Part shown: piece after piece, positions 1-7,991 of the stretch
Layout of the letters: the number at the start of each line of letters is the position of its first letter
How positions within the stretch are numbered: the first letter of the stretch is position 1
NCBI GenBank assembly: GCA_900754605.1
Contig: CAAEDK010000314.1
Location: 1 to 41,861, forward strand
Origin: an uncultured Oscillospiraceae bacterium
Lineage (GTDB): Bacteria; Bacillota_A; Clostridia; Oscillospirales; Oscillospiraceae
DNA: 41,861 bases
Reading direction: 5' to 3'
The notes under the pieces: generated by a model
Seen by the model: the letters and a program-made list of their open reading frames with translations, nothing else
Told to the model about the DNA's origin: nothing
The model's database searches: none
Program-made: the position numbers and the translations under genes

Positions 1-116
1 CCCCGCCGCACCACGGGGATCAAAGGGAACAGCCCTGCTGTTCTGAAATTGGGTGGCACCACGAAGCGTTTTTAGGCGCTCTCGTCCCAATCCTGGGACG
101 AGAGCGCCTACTTTTT
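1..116 (+). promoter_or_regulatory. T-box riboswitch, 3' part (antiterminator and terminator), leader of hisS-aspS
   Basis: The conserved T-box core TGGGTGGCACCACG lies at 50-63, preceded by a small hairpin (CCCCG 1-5 with CGGGG 14-18). It is followed by a 17-bp perfect stem (73-89 with 94-110) and a T run, an intrinsic terminator. The antiterminator bulge reads TGGC (54-57), which would pair with a tRNA ending GCCA, that is discriminator G73. This fits tRNA-Asp better than bacterial tRNA-His (C73). Stem I and the specifier codon lie outside the window. The expected role is to raise hisS-aspS transcription when the cognate tRNA is uncharged. Confidence 0.9.
73..116 (+). terminator. T-box-regulated intrinsic terminator
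   Basis: A 17-bp perfect inverted repeat (73-89/94-110) with a 4-nt loop is followed by CTTTTTT. It competes with the antiterminator that contains the T-box core just upstream. The roughly 210 bases between it and hisS hold a short GCTTC/GAAGC hairpin near 141-154 and a GC-rich stretch, with no other gene seen. Confidence 0.92.
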
Positions 117-331
117 TCAGAGAAAAAAGTAGACAAAAAAGCTTCATGCGAAGCTTCGCTTCGCCTCTGGAGATTTTACCCGCCGGATAGAAGCGCCCAG
201 CCCCCAGGCAGACCTCCTCAGCACTTCTTTTTTCCCTTTCTGCGCGAGCAGGAAGGAACGCCCACCCCCTCCCCCGCCCCGCAGGGCGGAATCCTCCCAG
301 CAAGAACTCCACAGAAAGGATTTTGATACGA

Positions 332-1690
332 ATGAGTAAAGTTCAACCCCGCACCCTGTCCGGCTTTATGGAACTGCTCCCCGCCCGGCAGGCCCAGTTT
401 GACCGGATGGTGGAGATCCTCCGCCGCACCTATGGTCTCTACGGCTTCACCCCCCTGGACACCCCCCTCATCGAGGCCAGTGAAGTCCTTCTGGCCAAGG
501 GCGGCGGCGAGACAGAGAAGCAGATCTACCGCTTTATGAAGGGGGACACCGACCTGTCCCTCCGCTTCGATCTCACGGTTCCTCTGGCCAAGTATGTGGC
601 CCAGAATTACGGTCACCTCACTTTCCCCTTCCGCCGCTTCCAGATCGGCAAGGTCTACCGGGGTGAGCGAGCCCAGCGGGGCCGTTTCCGTGAGTTCTAC
701 CAGGCAGATATCGATGTCATTGGTGATGGAAAACTGGACATCTCCAACGAGGCAGAGATCCCCTCCATCATCTACAAGGCCTTCACCGCCTTGGGCCTAA
801 AGCGATTCCAAATCCGGGTGAACAACCGGAAGATCCTGAACGGCTTCTATTCCATGCTGGGGCTGACGGAGCAGTCCGGCGACGTGATGCGCACGGTGGA
901 TAAGCTGGACAAGATCGGCCCCGATAAGGTCCGGGCACTGCTGATCGAAGGCGGCGTGGATGCCGGCAAGGCAGATGAGATCCTGAAGTTCATCGCTATC
1001 ACCGGCTCCAACCAGGAGGTGCTCACCGCTCTGGAGGGCTACCGGGGCCGCAGCGAGGTGTTTGATGCCGGCCTGGATGAGCTGAACACCGTCGTGAAAT
1101 ATCTGGCCTCCTTCGGCGTTCCGGAGACCCATTTTGCCGTGGACCTGACCATCGCCCGGGGCTTGGATTACTACACCGGCACCGTGTATGAGACCACCAT
1201 GCTGGACCATCCGGAGATTGGATCCATCTGCTCCGGCGGCCGTTATGACAACTTGGCGGAATATTATACCGAAAAACAACTTCCCGGAGTTGGAATTTCC
1301 ATCGGTCTGACCCGCCTGTTCTTCGTTCTGGAGGATCAGGGCTATCTCAACGACGGTCTGAACACCGCCCCCGCTGATGTGCTCATCCTGCCCATGACCG
1401 ACGACCTCTCCCCTGCCATCTCCCTGGCCACCCAGCTGCGGGAGGCCGGCATCCGCACCCAGATCCACGCCGAGCAGAAGAAGTTCAAGCAGAAGATCTC
1501 CTATGCCGATAAGCTGTCTATCCCTTACGCCGTGTTCCTGGGCGAGGATGAAATCTCCTCCGGCGTGTGCGCCGTGAAAGATCTGGCAACTGGGGAGCAG
1601 GTGAAGCTCTCCCCCGCTGAGGCCATCGCCCACATCCAGGCCGGACTGGACAAGCGGAACCAGGGAACCCCTATTTTGGACAAGGTATAA
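332..1690 (+). CDS. hisS: Histidyl-tRNA synthetase
   Basis: Class II synthetase that charges tRNA-His in the cytoplasm. Visible motifs are motif 2 (YRGERAQRGRFREFYQ), the histidine-specific RGLDYYTG segment and the SGGRYDNL motif. The C-terminal anticodon-binding domain carries DVLILPM and EQKKFKQKISYADK-type residues. An ATG start at 332 is preferred because GAAAGGA (314-320) lies 11 nt upstream; an in-frame TTG at 323 is too close to it. The length of 452 aa is slightly above the usual 420-430. It is the first gene of a two-gene operon with aspS behind a T-box, as in many Firmicutes. It is transcribed toward oriC, head-on to the left replication fork. Confidence 0.97.
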   Translation: MSKVQPRTLSGFMELLPARQAQFDRMVEILRRTYGLYGFTPLDTPLIEASEVLLAKGGGETEKQIYRFMKGDTDLSLRFDLTVPLAKYVAQNYGHLTFPFRRFQIGKVYRGERAQRGRFREFYQADIDVIGDGKLDISNEAEIPSIIYKAFTALGLKRFQIRVNNRKILNGFYSMLGLTEQSGDVMRTVDKLDKIGPDKVRALLIEGGVDAGKADEILKFIAITGSNQEVLTALEGYRGRSEVFDAGLDELNTVVKYLASFGVPETHFAVDLTIARGLDYYTGTVYETTMLDHPEIGSICSGGRYDNLAEYYTEKQLPGVGISIGLTRLFFVLEDQGYLNDGLNTAPADVLILPMTDDLSPAISLATQLREAGIRTQIHAEQKKFKQKISYADKLSIPYAVFLGEDEISSGVCAVKDLATGEQVKLSPAEAIAHIQAGLDKRNQGTPILDKV

Positions 1691-1768
1691 ATCCACTTCC
1701 TGATGGGCAAAAAATTCGATGCTCTTTTCCGTAGACAACAATCAGTAATGCAAAATGGAGTTGATTTT

Positions 1769-3568
1769 ATGGACAACCTGAAAAATTTCCGCCGCACCAA
1801 CTACTGCGGCGACCTGCGTCTGAGCGACGCGGGCAAGACCGTCTCCCTGTGCGGCTGGGTCCAGCGTCAGCGGGACCTGGGCGGCCTAATCTTTGTGGAC
1901 CTGCGGGACCGCACTGGTCTGGTGCAGCTGTCCTTCGATGACAGCACCGCCAAGGATATTTTTGAAAAGGCCTCCACCCTGCGCTCTGAGTACGTCGTGG
2001 CCGCCACTGGCCTGGTGCGGGAGCGCGAGAGCAAGACCAACAAGATCGCCACCGGCGACATCGAGGTCTATGTCAGTGAGCTGCGGCTGCTGGCCAAGGC
2101 CGAGACCCCTCCCTTTGAGATCGTGGAGAACTCCAAGGCCAACGATATGCTCCGCCTGAAGTACCGCTATCTGGACCTGCGCCGCCCGGATATGCAGCAT
2201 GCCATCGCCACCCGCCACAAGGTGACCAAAGTGGCCCGGGACTACTTTGACGAGCAGGGCTTCCTGGAGATCGAGACCCCCATGCTGACCAAGTCCACCC
2301 CCGAGGGCGCCCGGGATTATCTGGTCCCCTCCCGCGTCCATCCGGGCAAATTTTATGCCCTGCCCCAGTCCCCCCAGCAGTACAAGCAGCTGCTGATGCT
2401 GTCCGGCTTTGACCGCTATATGCAGATCGCCCGCTGCTTCCGGGACGAGGATCTGCGGGCCGATCGCCAGCCCGAGTTCACCCAGATCGACCTGGAGATG
2501 TCCTTCGTCAACGAGGATGACGTGATGGAGATCCAGGAGGGCTTCCTGAAGCGGGTATTCAAGGAAGTGCTGGACGTGGATGTGCAGACTCCCTTCCTGC
2601 GGATGCCCTGGCGGGAGGCTATGGACCGCTTCGGCTCTGACAAACCCGACCTGCGCTTCGGCTTTGAGATCAAGGACATCAGCGACATTGTGAAGGACTG
2701 CGGCTTCGGCGTATTCTCCGGCCCCGTGGCCGAGGGCGGCTCCGTGCGGCTCATCAATGTAGACGGCCACGCCGCTGACTTCCCCCGGAAGAAGATCGAC
2801 AAGCTGGCTGACTTCGTTAAGACCTATAAGGCCAAGGGTCTGGCCTGGACCCGTCTCCATGACGGCCAGGTGACCTCCTCCTATCAGAAGTTCCTCACTG
2901 AAGAGGAGAACCGCGCCATTCTGGAGCGTGCCAACGCCAAGGACGGAGACCTGGTGCTCATCGTGGGCGATGCAAAGGACGAAGTGGTCTTTGCCGCCCT
3001 GGGCGCCCTGCGGTGCGAGTGCGCCAAGCAGCTGGGCATTCTGGATCCCAGGGACTTCAAGTTCCTTTGGGTCACCGAGTTCCCCATGTTCGAGTTCTCC
3101 GAGGAGGAGAACCGCTATGTGGCCATGCACCACCCCTTCACCGCCCCCATGGACGAGGATCTGGACAAGCTGGAGACCGACAAGAAGAACTGCCGGGCCA
3201 AGGCCTATGACATCGTGCTCAACGGCACCGAACTGGGTGGCGGCTCCATCCGGATCTCCGTCCCCGAGACCCAGGAGGCCATGTTCCGGGCTTTGGGCTT
3301 CACCGATGAGGATGCCCAGGAGCGCTTCGGCCACCTGATCAACGCCTTTAAATTCGGCGCACCTCCCCACGGCGGCCTGGCCTATGGTCTGGACCGGCTG
3401 TGTATGCTCATGGCCGGCGCAGAGTCCATCCGGGACGTCATCGCCTTCCCCAAGGTGCAGAACGCCTCTGAGCCTATGACCAGCTGCCCCGACTTCGTGG
3501 ACGATAAGCAGCTGGATGAACTGAGCCTGAACGTCACCCGCCGCGAAGAGACTTCTGACGAGGCATAA
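1769..3568 (+). CDS. aspS: Aspartyl-tRNA synthetase, bacterial type
   Basis: Class II synthetase of 599 aa for tRNA-Asp. The N-terminal OB-fold anticodon domain contains GWVQRQRDLGGLIFVDLRDR. Motif 2 is FRDEDLRADRQPEFTQID, and motif 3 is GLAYGLDRLCMLMAG near the C terminus. The long bacterial insertion (GAD-type) domain lies between them. The ATG at 1769 follows a TGGAG ribosome binding site by about 8 nt; the frame stays open 22 codons further upstream but lacks family similarity there. It lies 78 nt after hisS and presumably shares its T-box-controlled transcript, which ends at the terminator at 3626. Whether it is discriminating or accepts tRNA-Asn cannot be told from the sequence alone. 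Confidence 0.97.
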   Translation: MDNLKNFRRTNYCGDLRLSDAGKTVSLCGWVQRQRDLGGLIFVDLRDRTGLVQLSFDDSTAKDIFEKASTLRSEYVVAATGLVRERESKTNKIATGDIEVYVSELRLLAKAETPPFEIVENSKANDMLRLKYRYLDLRRPDMQHAIATRHKVTKVARDYFDEQGFLEIETPMLTKSTPEGARDYLVPSRVHPGKFYALPQSPQQYKQLLMLSGFDRYMQIARCFRDEDLRADRQPEFTQIDLEMSFVNEDDVMEIQEGFLKRVFKEVLDVDVQTPFLRMPWREAMDRFGSDKPDLRFGFEIKDISDIVKDCGFGVFSGPVAEGGSVRLINVDGHAADFPRKKIDKLADFVKTYKAKGLAWTRLHDGQVTSSYQKFLTEEENRAILERANAKDGDLVLIVGDAKDEVVFAALGALRCECAKQLGILDPRDFKFLWVTEFPMFEFSEEENRYVAMHHPFTAPMDEDLDKLETDKKNCRAKAYDIVLNGTELGGGSIRISVPETQEAMFRALGFTDEDAQERFGHLINAFKFGAPPHGGLAYGLDRLCMLMAGAESIRDVIAFPKVQNASEPMTSCPDFVDDKQLDELSLNVTRREETSDEA

Positions 3569-3625
3569 ATCTTTCCCAGTTGGCCATGCAGGTCCCCACC
3601 GAAATACGGCTGTCATGCAACTAAA

Positions 3626-3667
3626 AACAGGCACAGCAACGGAAGCTGCTGTGCCTGTTCTTGTATT
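3626..3667 (+). terminator. Intrinsic terminator after aspS
   Basis: Stem AACAGGCACAGCA (3626-3638) pairs with TGCTGTGCCTGTT (3647-3659), with an 8-nt loop followed by CTTGTATTT. The T tail is interrupted and doubles as the -35 element of the next promoter. Confidence 0.82.
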
Positions 3668-3689
3668 TAATCCTGTGAGCTGATATAAT
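3661..3689 (+). promoter_or_regulatory. Sigma-A promoter for the small membrane protein
   Basis: TTGTAT (3661-3666), a 17-bp spacer and a perfect TATAAT (3684-3689) with an extended -10 TG at 3681-3682. It begins inside the tail of the aspS terminator. Confidence 0.75.
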
Positions 3690-3737
3690 TGTGTGGGCAA
3701 ACAGACCGATCAACACCGATCCAGGGAGGCTGTGCAG

Positions 3738-3986
3738 ATGGAACCCTTTATTTTCACAATTTTACTGTTTTCAATCGTCCTCATGATTTTGATATGCCTA
3801 CTCTCCAGCCTCAAGGGAAAATGGGCTGTATATCTGCCTGCCGCTGCCGCGACGCTGTCAGCATGGTTTATTGGATTGCTCCTGGACGCAAATATCGATT
3901 TTGGAATGGATCTGGCATTTCGGATCCTGTTCCCTGTATTGGCCATGGGGCTCTGTATTCTGAGGGCCATCGTAAAACCAAAATGA
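3738..3986 (+). CDS. Small membrane protein of unknown function
   Basis: An 82-aa protein that I do not recognise. It is largely hydrophobic, with two to three likely membrane segments: FIFTILLFSIVLMILICLL near the N terminus, a middle segment around YLPAAAATLSAWFIGLLL, and a C-terminal FRILFPVLAMGLCILRAIV. It ends in the basic KPK. The ATG at 3738 is chosen because AGGGAGG (3723-3729) lies 8 nt upstream; an in-frame ATG at 3693 has no ribosome binding site. It has its own extended -10 promoter and appears monocistronic. No catalytic motif is visible. Confidence 0.65.
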   Translation: MEPFIFTILLFSIVLMILICLLSSLKGKWAVYLPAAAATLSAWFIGLLLDANIDFGMDLAFRILFPVLAMGLCILRAIVKPK

Positions 3987-4082
3987 CGCGGCTTTCCCAG
4001 GCCCTTTCGTTTCCCCCGTCTCCTCTTTTGTACGCTATTTCGAGAAAAAATCTTTAAAATCCGATAAAATCCGCAAAAAAAT

Positions 4083-4111
4083 TTGACAGAGAAGCTGCAA
4101 AGTGGTATACT
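4083..4111 (+). promoter_or_regulatory. Sigma-A promoter for the GH3 lipoprotein gene
   Basis: A near-perfect promoter: TTGACA (4083-4088), 17-bp spacer, TATACT (4106-4111). The predicted start is near 4118, leaving a leader of about 70 nt that contains a terminator-like hairpin. Confidence 0.85.
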
Positions 4112-4144
4112 GCATAAACTATAAGAGATCAAATCAAACTTTTT

Positions 4145-4175
4145 GCGTGGGGACTTCTCTCTCCACGCTGTTTTT
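4145..4175 (+). terminator. Terminator-like hairpin in the leader of the GH3 gene (possible attenuator)
   Basis: GCGTGG (4145-4150) pairs with CCACGC (4163-4168), extendable by about three inner pairs including one G-U. It is followed by TGTTTTT immediately before the GGGAGG ribosome binding site. Its position between promoter and start codon suggests premature termination or sequestration, but no ligand or leader peptide is evident. Confidence 0.5.
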
Positions 4176-4188
4176 CCGGGAGGAAATC

Positions 4189-5445
4189 ATGAAAAAGCTT
4201 TTGATCGCTGTGCTCTGCTTGATGCTTACCGGCTGTGTTGCGCCTGTGTCCCCTGATGGTTCCGGCGCAGATCTCTCTGCATCCTCTGGTGCCCCAGCGC
4301 CCGCTCCCGCTGCCTCCTCCACAAGTGGAGAAAGCGAACCACCTCCAACACCCCAAGAGCCTGATGCTTCGGAAACTGTGGTGCAGCCGTCTTCCAGCCA
4401 GGAGATCCCTGAGCCTGCTCTGGGACCTCAAAACAAAGAGCAGATCATTCAGGAACTGCTGTCCGCCATGACTATGGAGGAAAAGGTGGGACAGATGTTC
4501 TTCGTCCGCTGCCCTGAAACAGGCGGTGCCGAACTAGCCGCCCAGTACAAGCCGGGAGGCTACCTGCTGTTCGGCCGGGATTTTAAGGACAAGACAGCCC
4601 AGCAGGTGCGGGACAACATCCGCAACTATCAGGATGCCTCTGGTATCCCTCTGCTCATCGGTACCGATGAGGAAGGCGGTACTGTGGTTCGGGCCAGCAG
4701 TAATCCGGCCCTCTTCCCACAGCGGGAACCCGCTCCTCAGACTCTGTTTGCTCAGGGAGGAATGGACCTGATCCTTCAGGACGCCCGCCAGAAAAGCATG
4801 ACTCTCCTGGATCTTGGAGTTAATGTCAATTTTGCGCCGGTCGCGGATGTATCCACCGATCCCGCAGATTTTATCTATGCCCGTTCCTTTGGGCAGGACG
4901 CTCAGGCCACTGCCGGTTATGTATCCCAGGTGGTGGGCGTCATGGGCGAGGAGCATATCGGCTCTGTTCTAAAACATTTTCCAGGGTATGGGAACAATGT
5001 AGATACTCACACAGGAATTTCTCTGGATCAGCGCCCTTATGAAACCTTCCAGAACTCCGACTTTCTGCCGTTCCAGGCAGGTATCCAAGCCGGAGCGGAT
5101 GCAGTCTTGGTAAGCCATAATATCATCGCCAGCATGGACGAAAGCCTTCCCGCCTCCCTCTCCCCCACAGTTCACCAGATCCTTCGGGACGAACTGGATT
5201 TTGATGGTGTAGTTCTTACCGATGATTTAGCCATGGATGCGGTGATGGAGTATGCCCAAGACGGCTCTGCTGCGGTGCTGGCTATCCTTGCGGGGAACGA
5301 CATGGTGGTCACCACCGATTTTCAAACTCAGATCCCCCAAGTCATCTATGCCGTCCAAAACGGCATCATTGCAGAGAGTCAGATCGATCAGGCTGTCACC
5401 CGGGTACTGAACTGGAAGTATGAACTGGGTCTGCTGGGCAGCTGA
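4189..5445 (+). CDS. Glycoside hydrolase family 3 lipoprotein, NagZ-like beta-N-acetylhexosaminidase
   Basis: A 418-aa exported lipoprotein. The signal peptide ends in the lipobox LTGC (residues 13-16), followed by a Ser/Pro/Ala-rich linker to about residue 80 and a GH3 TIM-barrel domain. Diagnostic segments are LIGTDEEGGTVVR (157-168), NFAPVADVSTDP (214-225), KHFPGYG-x3-DTH (262-274, the NagZ-type His/Asp dyad) and LTDDLAMDAV (343-352, with the nucleophile Asp at 345). The family removes GlcNAc from peptidoglycan fragments. Surface anchoring suggests cell-wall turnover or recycling outside the membrane, as with the Bacillus NagZ type. The start follows GGGAGG (4178-4183). Confidence 0.9.
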   Translation: MKKLLIAVLCLMLTGCVAPVSPDGSGADLSASSGAPAPAPAASSTSGESEPPPTPQEPDASETVVQPSSSQEIPEPALGPQNKEQIIQELLSAMTMEEKVGQMFFVRCPETGGAELAAQYKPGGYLLFGRDFKDKTAQQVRDNIRNYQDASGIPLLIGTDEEGGTVVRASSNPALFPQREPAPQTLFAQGGMDLILQDARQKSMTLLDLGVNVNFAPVADVSTDPADFIYARSFGQDAQATAGYVSQVVGVMGEEHIGSVLKHFPGYGNNVDTHTGISLDQRPYETFQNSDFLPFQAGIQAGADAVLVSHNIIASMDESLPASLSPTVHQILRDELDFDGVVLTDDLAMDAVMEYAQDGSAAVLAILAGNDMVVTTDFQTQIPQVIYAVQNGIIAESQIDQAVTRVLNWKYELGLLGS

Positions 5446-5464
5446 TTTTCCCAATAAAATATTC

Positions 5465-5502
5465 AGACGGTCTGTGGATTTTTCCACAGACCGTCTCTTT
5501 TT
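5465..5502 (+). terminator. Intrinsic terminator after the GH3 gene
   Basis: AGACGGTCTGTGG (5465-5477) pairs with CCACAGACCGTCT (5484-5496), followed by CTTTTTT. The right arm overlaps the first half of a TCCACA-N14-TGTGGA element (5480-5511). It may also stop minus-strand transcripts from the AEC gene. Confidence 0.92.
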
Positions 5503-5511
5503 TGTGGATAA
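5480..5511. repeat. Dispersed bipartite palindrome, copy 1 (TTTTCCACA-N14-TGTGGATAA)
   Basis: The left arm TTTTCCACA is at 5480-5488 and the right arm TGTGGATAA, a perfect DnaA-box sequence, is at 5503-5511, with exactly 14 bases between. It is one of six such elements in the window. A further near-match half site, TGTGGATAC, lies at 5608-5616. Confidence 0.75.
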
Positions 5512-5616
5512 TTTCTTGATTTCTGGGAAATAATCTGCACGACAGCCCGCCGAATCAGCTGAAACAACTCATCCAGCGGACTATATGTACACAACTCATC
5601 ATTAACTTGTGGATAC

Positions 5617-6561
5617 TTACCCCAGAACCAACATCAAAATAGGAATGCTGATAAAGCTGCACAAGGTAGACAGAGCAGCCCCCGTCGCCGCGTATTTCTC
5701 ATCCGCCCCAAAGGCTCCCGCCATCACCGTGATCTGGCTGACCACCGGCAGAGCACTTTCCACGATGAACACATTCATGGGCAGGCCGCTCATCCCAAAT
5801 AGATGGCAGAACAGCCAGCAGATGACCGGAGCTACACCCAACCGCACCACGATCATTGTGGGCAATCCCCGCATCAGACGCAGGTTTTTCAGTCCCAGCT
5901 CATAAATGATATAACCGCAGTAGATCAGAGCCAGCGGAGAAACTGATCCGCTGATATACCCCGCCCATTTCATTACTGGGGAGGGCAGGCCCACATCCAG
6001 GGCCAGCAAAACCAGGGTAAAGAGGACTGTCAAAATAGGCGGTTTCGTAAAGACGCTCTTCAAAAAAGAAGATATGGTCATACTCCCCCGTCCCTTTGTA
6101 CCTGCCCGCTCGATGAGCAGGAAGCCTACCGACTGAACAAAAATGGTATTGGCCAGATAGTAGAGCATTACATAGGGAACACAGGCATCGCCAAACAATT
6201 GAGTAGAAACAGGCAGTCCGATAAACAGGGTATTGGAGAAGGCCGTCATCGCCACAAAGACCCCCCACCGCTCCCGGGGCAGCCGGATCAAGCTGGCCAA
6301 TCCCAAAGAAATCACCAGTGTCACCAAAACCCCAAGTAGAGCAGCAACGACCATGATCCCTGCCTCCAACAGACTGTCATGATCCAGATTGTTCAGCAGT
6401 CCAGTGATACAATTGCAGGGTACAGCAATATTGACGATATACTTACTGATGAATTTCTTCTCCGAGGCAGTCATCCACCCTCGCGCTCCCATAAAATAGC
6501 CTACTGACATAAGCATCAGCAGAACCAGGGAGGCGGACAGTGCGTTGAAAAAACCATCCAA
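5617..6561 (-). CDS. AEC (auxin efflux carrier) family transporter
   Basis: A 314-aa integral membrane protein with about ten hydrophobic segments arranged as two five-helix halves. The signature AMTAFSNTLFIGLPV (about residues 105-119) and the polar NIAVPC motif in helix 2 are typical of the Mem_trans/AEC family, bile/arsenite/riboflavin superfamily fold. Bacterial members export or import small organic anions such as malate; the substrate cannot be read from sequence. A ribosome binding site (AGAGGAG) precedes the start. It lies downstream of the ricT terminator in the same orientation and probably has its own weak promoter in the 45-bp gap. It stands alone, with no regulator beside it. Confidence 0.88.
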   Translation of the reverse strand: MDGFFNALSASLVLLMLMSVGYFMGARGWMTASEKKFISKYIVNIAVPCNCITGLLNNLDHDSLLEAGIMVVAALLGVLVTLVISLGLASLIRLPRERWGVFVAMTAFSNTLFIGLPVSTQLFGDACVPYVMLYYLANTIFVQSVGFLLIERAGTKGRGSMTISSFLKSVFTKPPILTVLFTLVLLALDVGLPSPVMKWAGYISGSVSPLALIYCGYIIYELGLKNLRLMRGLPTMIVVRLGVAPVICWLFCHLFGMSGLPMNVFIVESALPVVSQITVMAGAFGADEKYAATGAALSTLCSFISIPILMLVLG

Positions 6562-6605
6562 ATGGAACCGCTCCTCTCTACCATCCTCTTACAGCTGAAT
6601 TGTAA

Positions 6606-6636
6606 AGAGCCCCGAGGTTATATGCCCCGAGGCTCT
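6606..6636 (-). terminator. Terminator of the holB-ricT transcript
   Basis: On the minus strand AGAGCCTCGGGG pairs with CCTCGGGGCTCT (12 bp with two G-U pairs, 7-nt loop), followed by TTTA. On the plus strand the same positions give mismatches, so it is oriented for the minus strand. Confidence 0.72.
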
Positions 6637-6642
6637 GTCTGG

Positions 6643-7941
6643 TCACTCCTGTCCCGTGGAGCCAGTCTGTGGCTTTCCGCCTCCTCCGCTCCGAGGACGG
6701 CGCCGGCGGGGACGACTGCGCTTCTCCCCAGGTTCCTGCGCAGACTTTCCACTGGCCTTCTCCTGGTTCTCACCGCTCTTGAGCGGCTGCTCCGGCCTGG
6801 GCTTTCTCTGCTCACCTCTGTGATGCTGCTGCTTCTCCTTGGGCTGGCCACCTTCCCGGGCCGGCTTCTCCCCCTCCTGGGGTCGCCCACCGCTCCGGCG
6901 GCTCCGGCTGGACCGGCGACGCTCCCGGCTCCGGCTGCTTCCGCCGGAGGGACGCTCCGCCCCCACACCCTCATACTGAGGGGTCTCGCCGTTGAACACC
7001 GCCTCCAGAGCGGCTGCCAGCGGAGAGGCCGCCCCTTTCAGATCGGGGACCTCCTCTGGCTCCTCTGGCTTTCTCAGCTTGGCCAGTTCCTCCAGAGGAG
7101 GCTCCACATAGCCCTCCGGACGCTTGCCCTTGCCGTTTCGGATGATGGACAGTTCACAGTTGTGGTAGCACTTTGGGGTCTCTGGAGCGGACTCCAGCCG
7201 CACCTGCACGGTCTGCCGCAGCAGGTTTACTGAGGACACTGTCCCCGCCCCGTCCGGAGTCTCCACAAAGGACTCCTGCTTGGGGGAATGCTTCACCAGA
7301 TCCTCATAGGCGTCCTGCTCATACTTCAGGCAGCACATGAGACGCCCACAGGTACCCGAGATCTTAGTTGGATTGAGAGACAGATTTTGGGTTTTGGCCA
7401 TCTTAATGGACACTGGCTGGAACTCATCCAAAAATTGAGAACAGCAAAAGGGCCGCCCACAAATGCCAAGACCGCCCAGCATCTTAGCCTCATCCCGGAC
7501 ACCGATCTGCCGCAGCTCGATACGGGCATGGATGGCGCTGGCCAGATCCTTCACCAGGGCACGGAAGTCCACCCGCCCTTCAGCGGTAAAGAAAAAGAGG
7601 ACTTTGTTTCCCTCAAAGCTGTACTCCGCCTCCACCAACTTCATCTCCAGACCATGCTCTGCGATCTTCTCCTGGCAGATCTGGAAGGCCCGGGCCTCCT
7701 TCTCCTTATTTTTCTCCCGAGTCAGCTGGTCCTCCGGGGTGGCCCGGCGGAGTACCGGGCGCAGGGGTGCAGTGAGCTCCATCTCATCCACCGCTGTATT
7801 CTCCTGGGTACACTCTCCAAACTCCACACCCCGGGCGGTCTCAACGATGACCCCCTCTCCCAGACGGAAGAGTTCCCCATTTGGGTTGAAATAATACTGC
7901 TTTCCGCCTTCTTTGAAGCGGACGCTGATGATCTCGACCAT
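6643..7941 (-). CDS. ricT: RicT/YaaT, PSP1-domain iron-sulfur protein, with a long basic tail
   Basis: 432 aa. Residues 1-280 form the PSP1/RicT region with the characteristic segment LGGLGICGRPFCC (156-168) and ISGTCGRLMCCL (194-205). The cysteines at 161, 166, 167, 198, 203 and 204 match those linked in the family to an Fe-S cluster. In Bacillus, RicT works with RicA and RicF to promote RNase Y processing of mRNAs, and it influences sporulation and competence. The ATG at 7941 follows AGGAGG; the longer frame to 8019 has no support. It sits directly after holB, as in Bacillus. The C terminus (about 330-432) is an unusual low-complexity tail rich in Arg, Ser, Gly, Gln and Glu, roughly 150 residues beyond typical family length. 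The tail may bind RNA, but that is inference. Confidence 0.92.
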   Translation of the reverse strand: MVEIISVRFKEGGKQYYFNPNGELFRLGEGVIVETARGVEFGECTQENTAVDEMELTAPLRPVLRRATPEDQLTREKNKEKEARAFQICQEKIAEHGLEMKLVEAEYSFEGNKVLFFFTAEGRVDFRALVKDLASAIHARIELRQIGVRDEAKMLGGLGICGRPFCCSQFLDEFQPVSIKMAKTQNLSLNPTKISGTCGRLMCCLKYEQDAYEDLVKHSPKQESFVETPDGAGTVSSVNLLRQTVQVRLESAPETPKCYHNCELSIIRNGKGKRPEGYVEPPLEELAKLRKPEEPEEVPDLKGAASPLAAALEAVFNGETPQYEGVGAERPSGGSSRSRERRRSSRSRRSGGRPQEGEKPAREGGQPKEKQQHHRGEQRKPRPEQPLKSGENQEKASGKSAQEPGEKRSRPRRRRPRSGGGGKPQTGSTGQE

Positions 7942-7991
7942 AATTCCTCCTGATGATCTATCCGAAAGGGATCGTACAGCCCCTCCAGATC

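Noticed and set aside
1886..3700. 604-aa open frame antisense to aspS, and similar long antisense frames (for example in rplB-rplX and gyrA)
   Set aside because: They are long because GC-rich sense codons avoid stops in the complementary frame; no ribosome binding sites or recognisable domains.
6562..7233. Plus-strand ORF over the ricT 3' end
   Set aside because: Low-complexity Leu/Pro/Arg-rich translation opposite the ricT tail; the ricT frame has cysteine motifs and a proper start.
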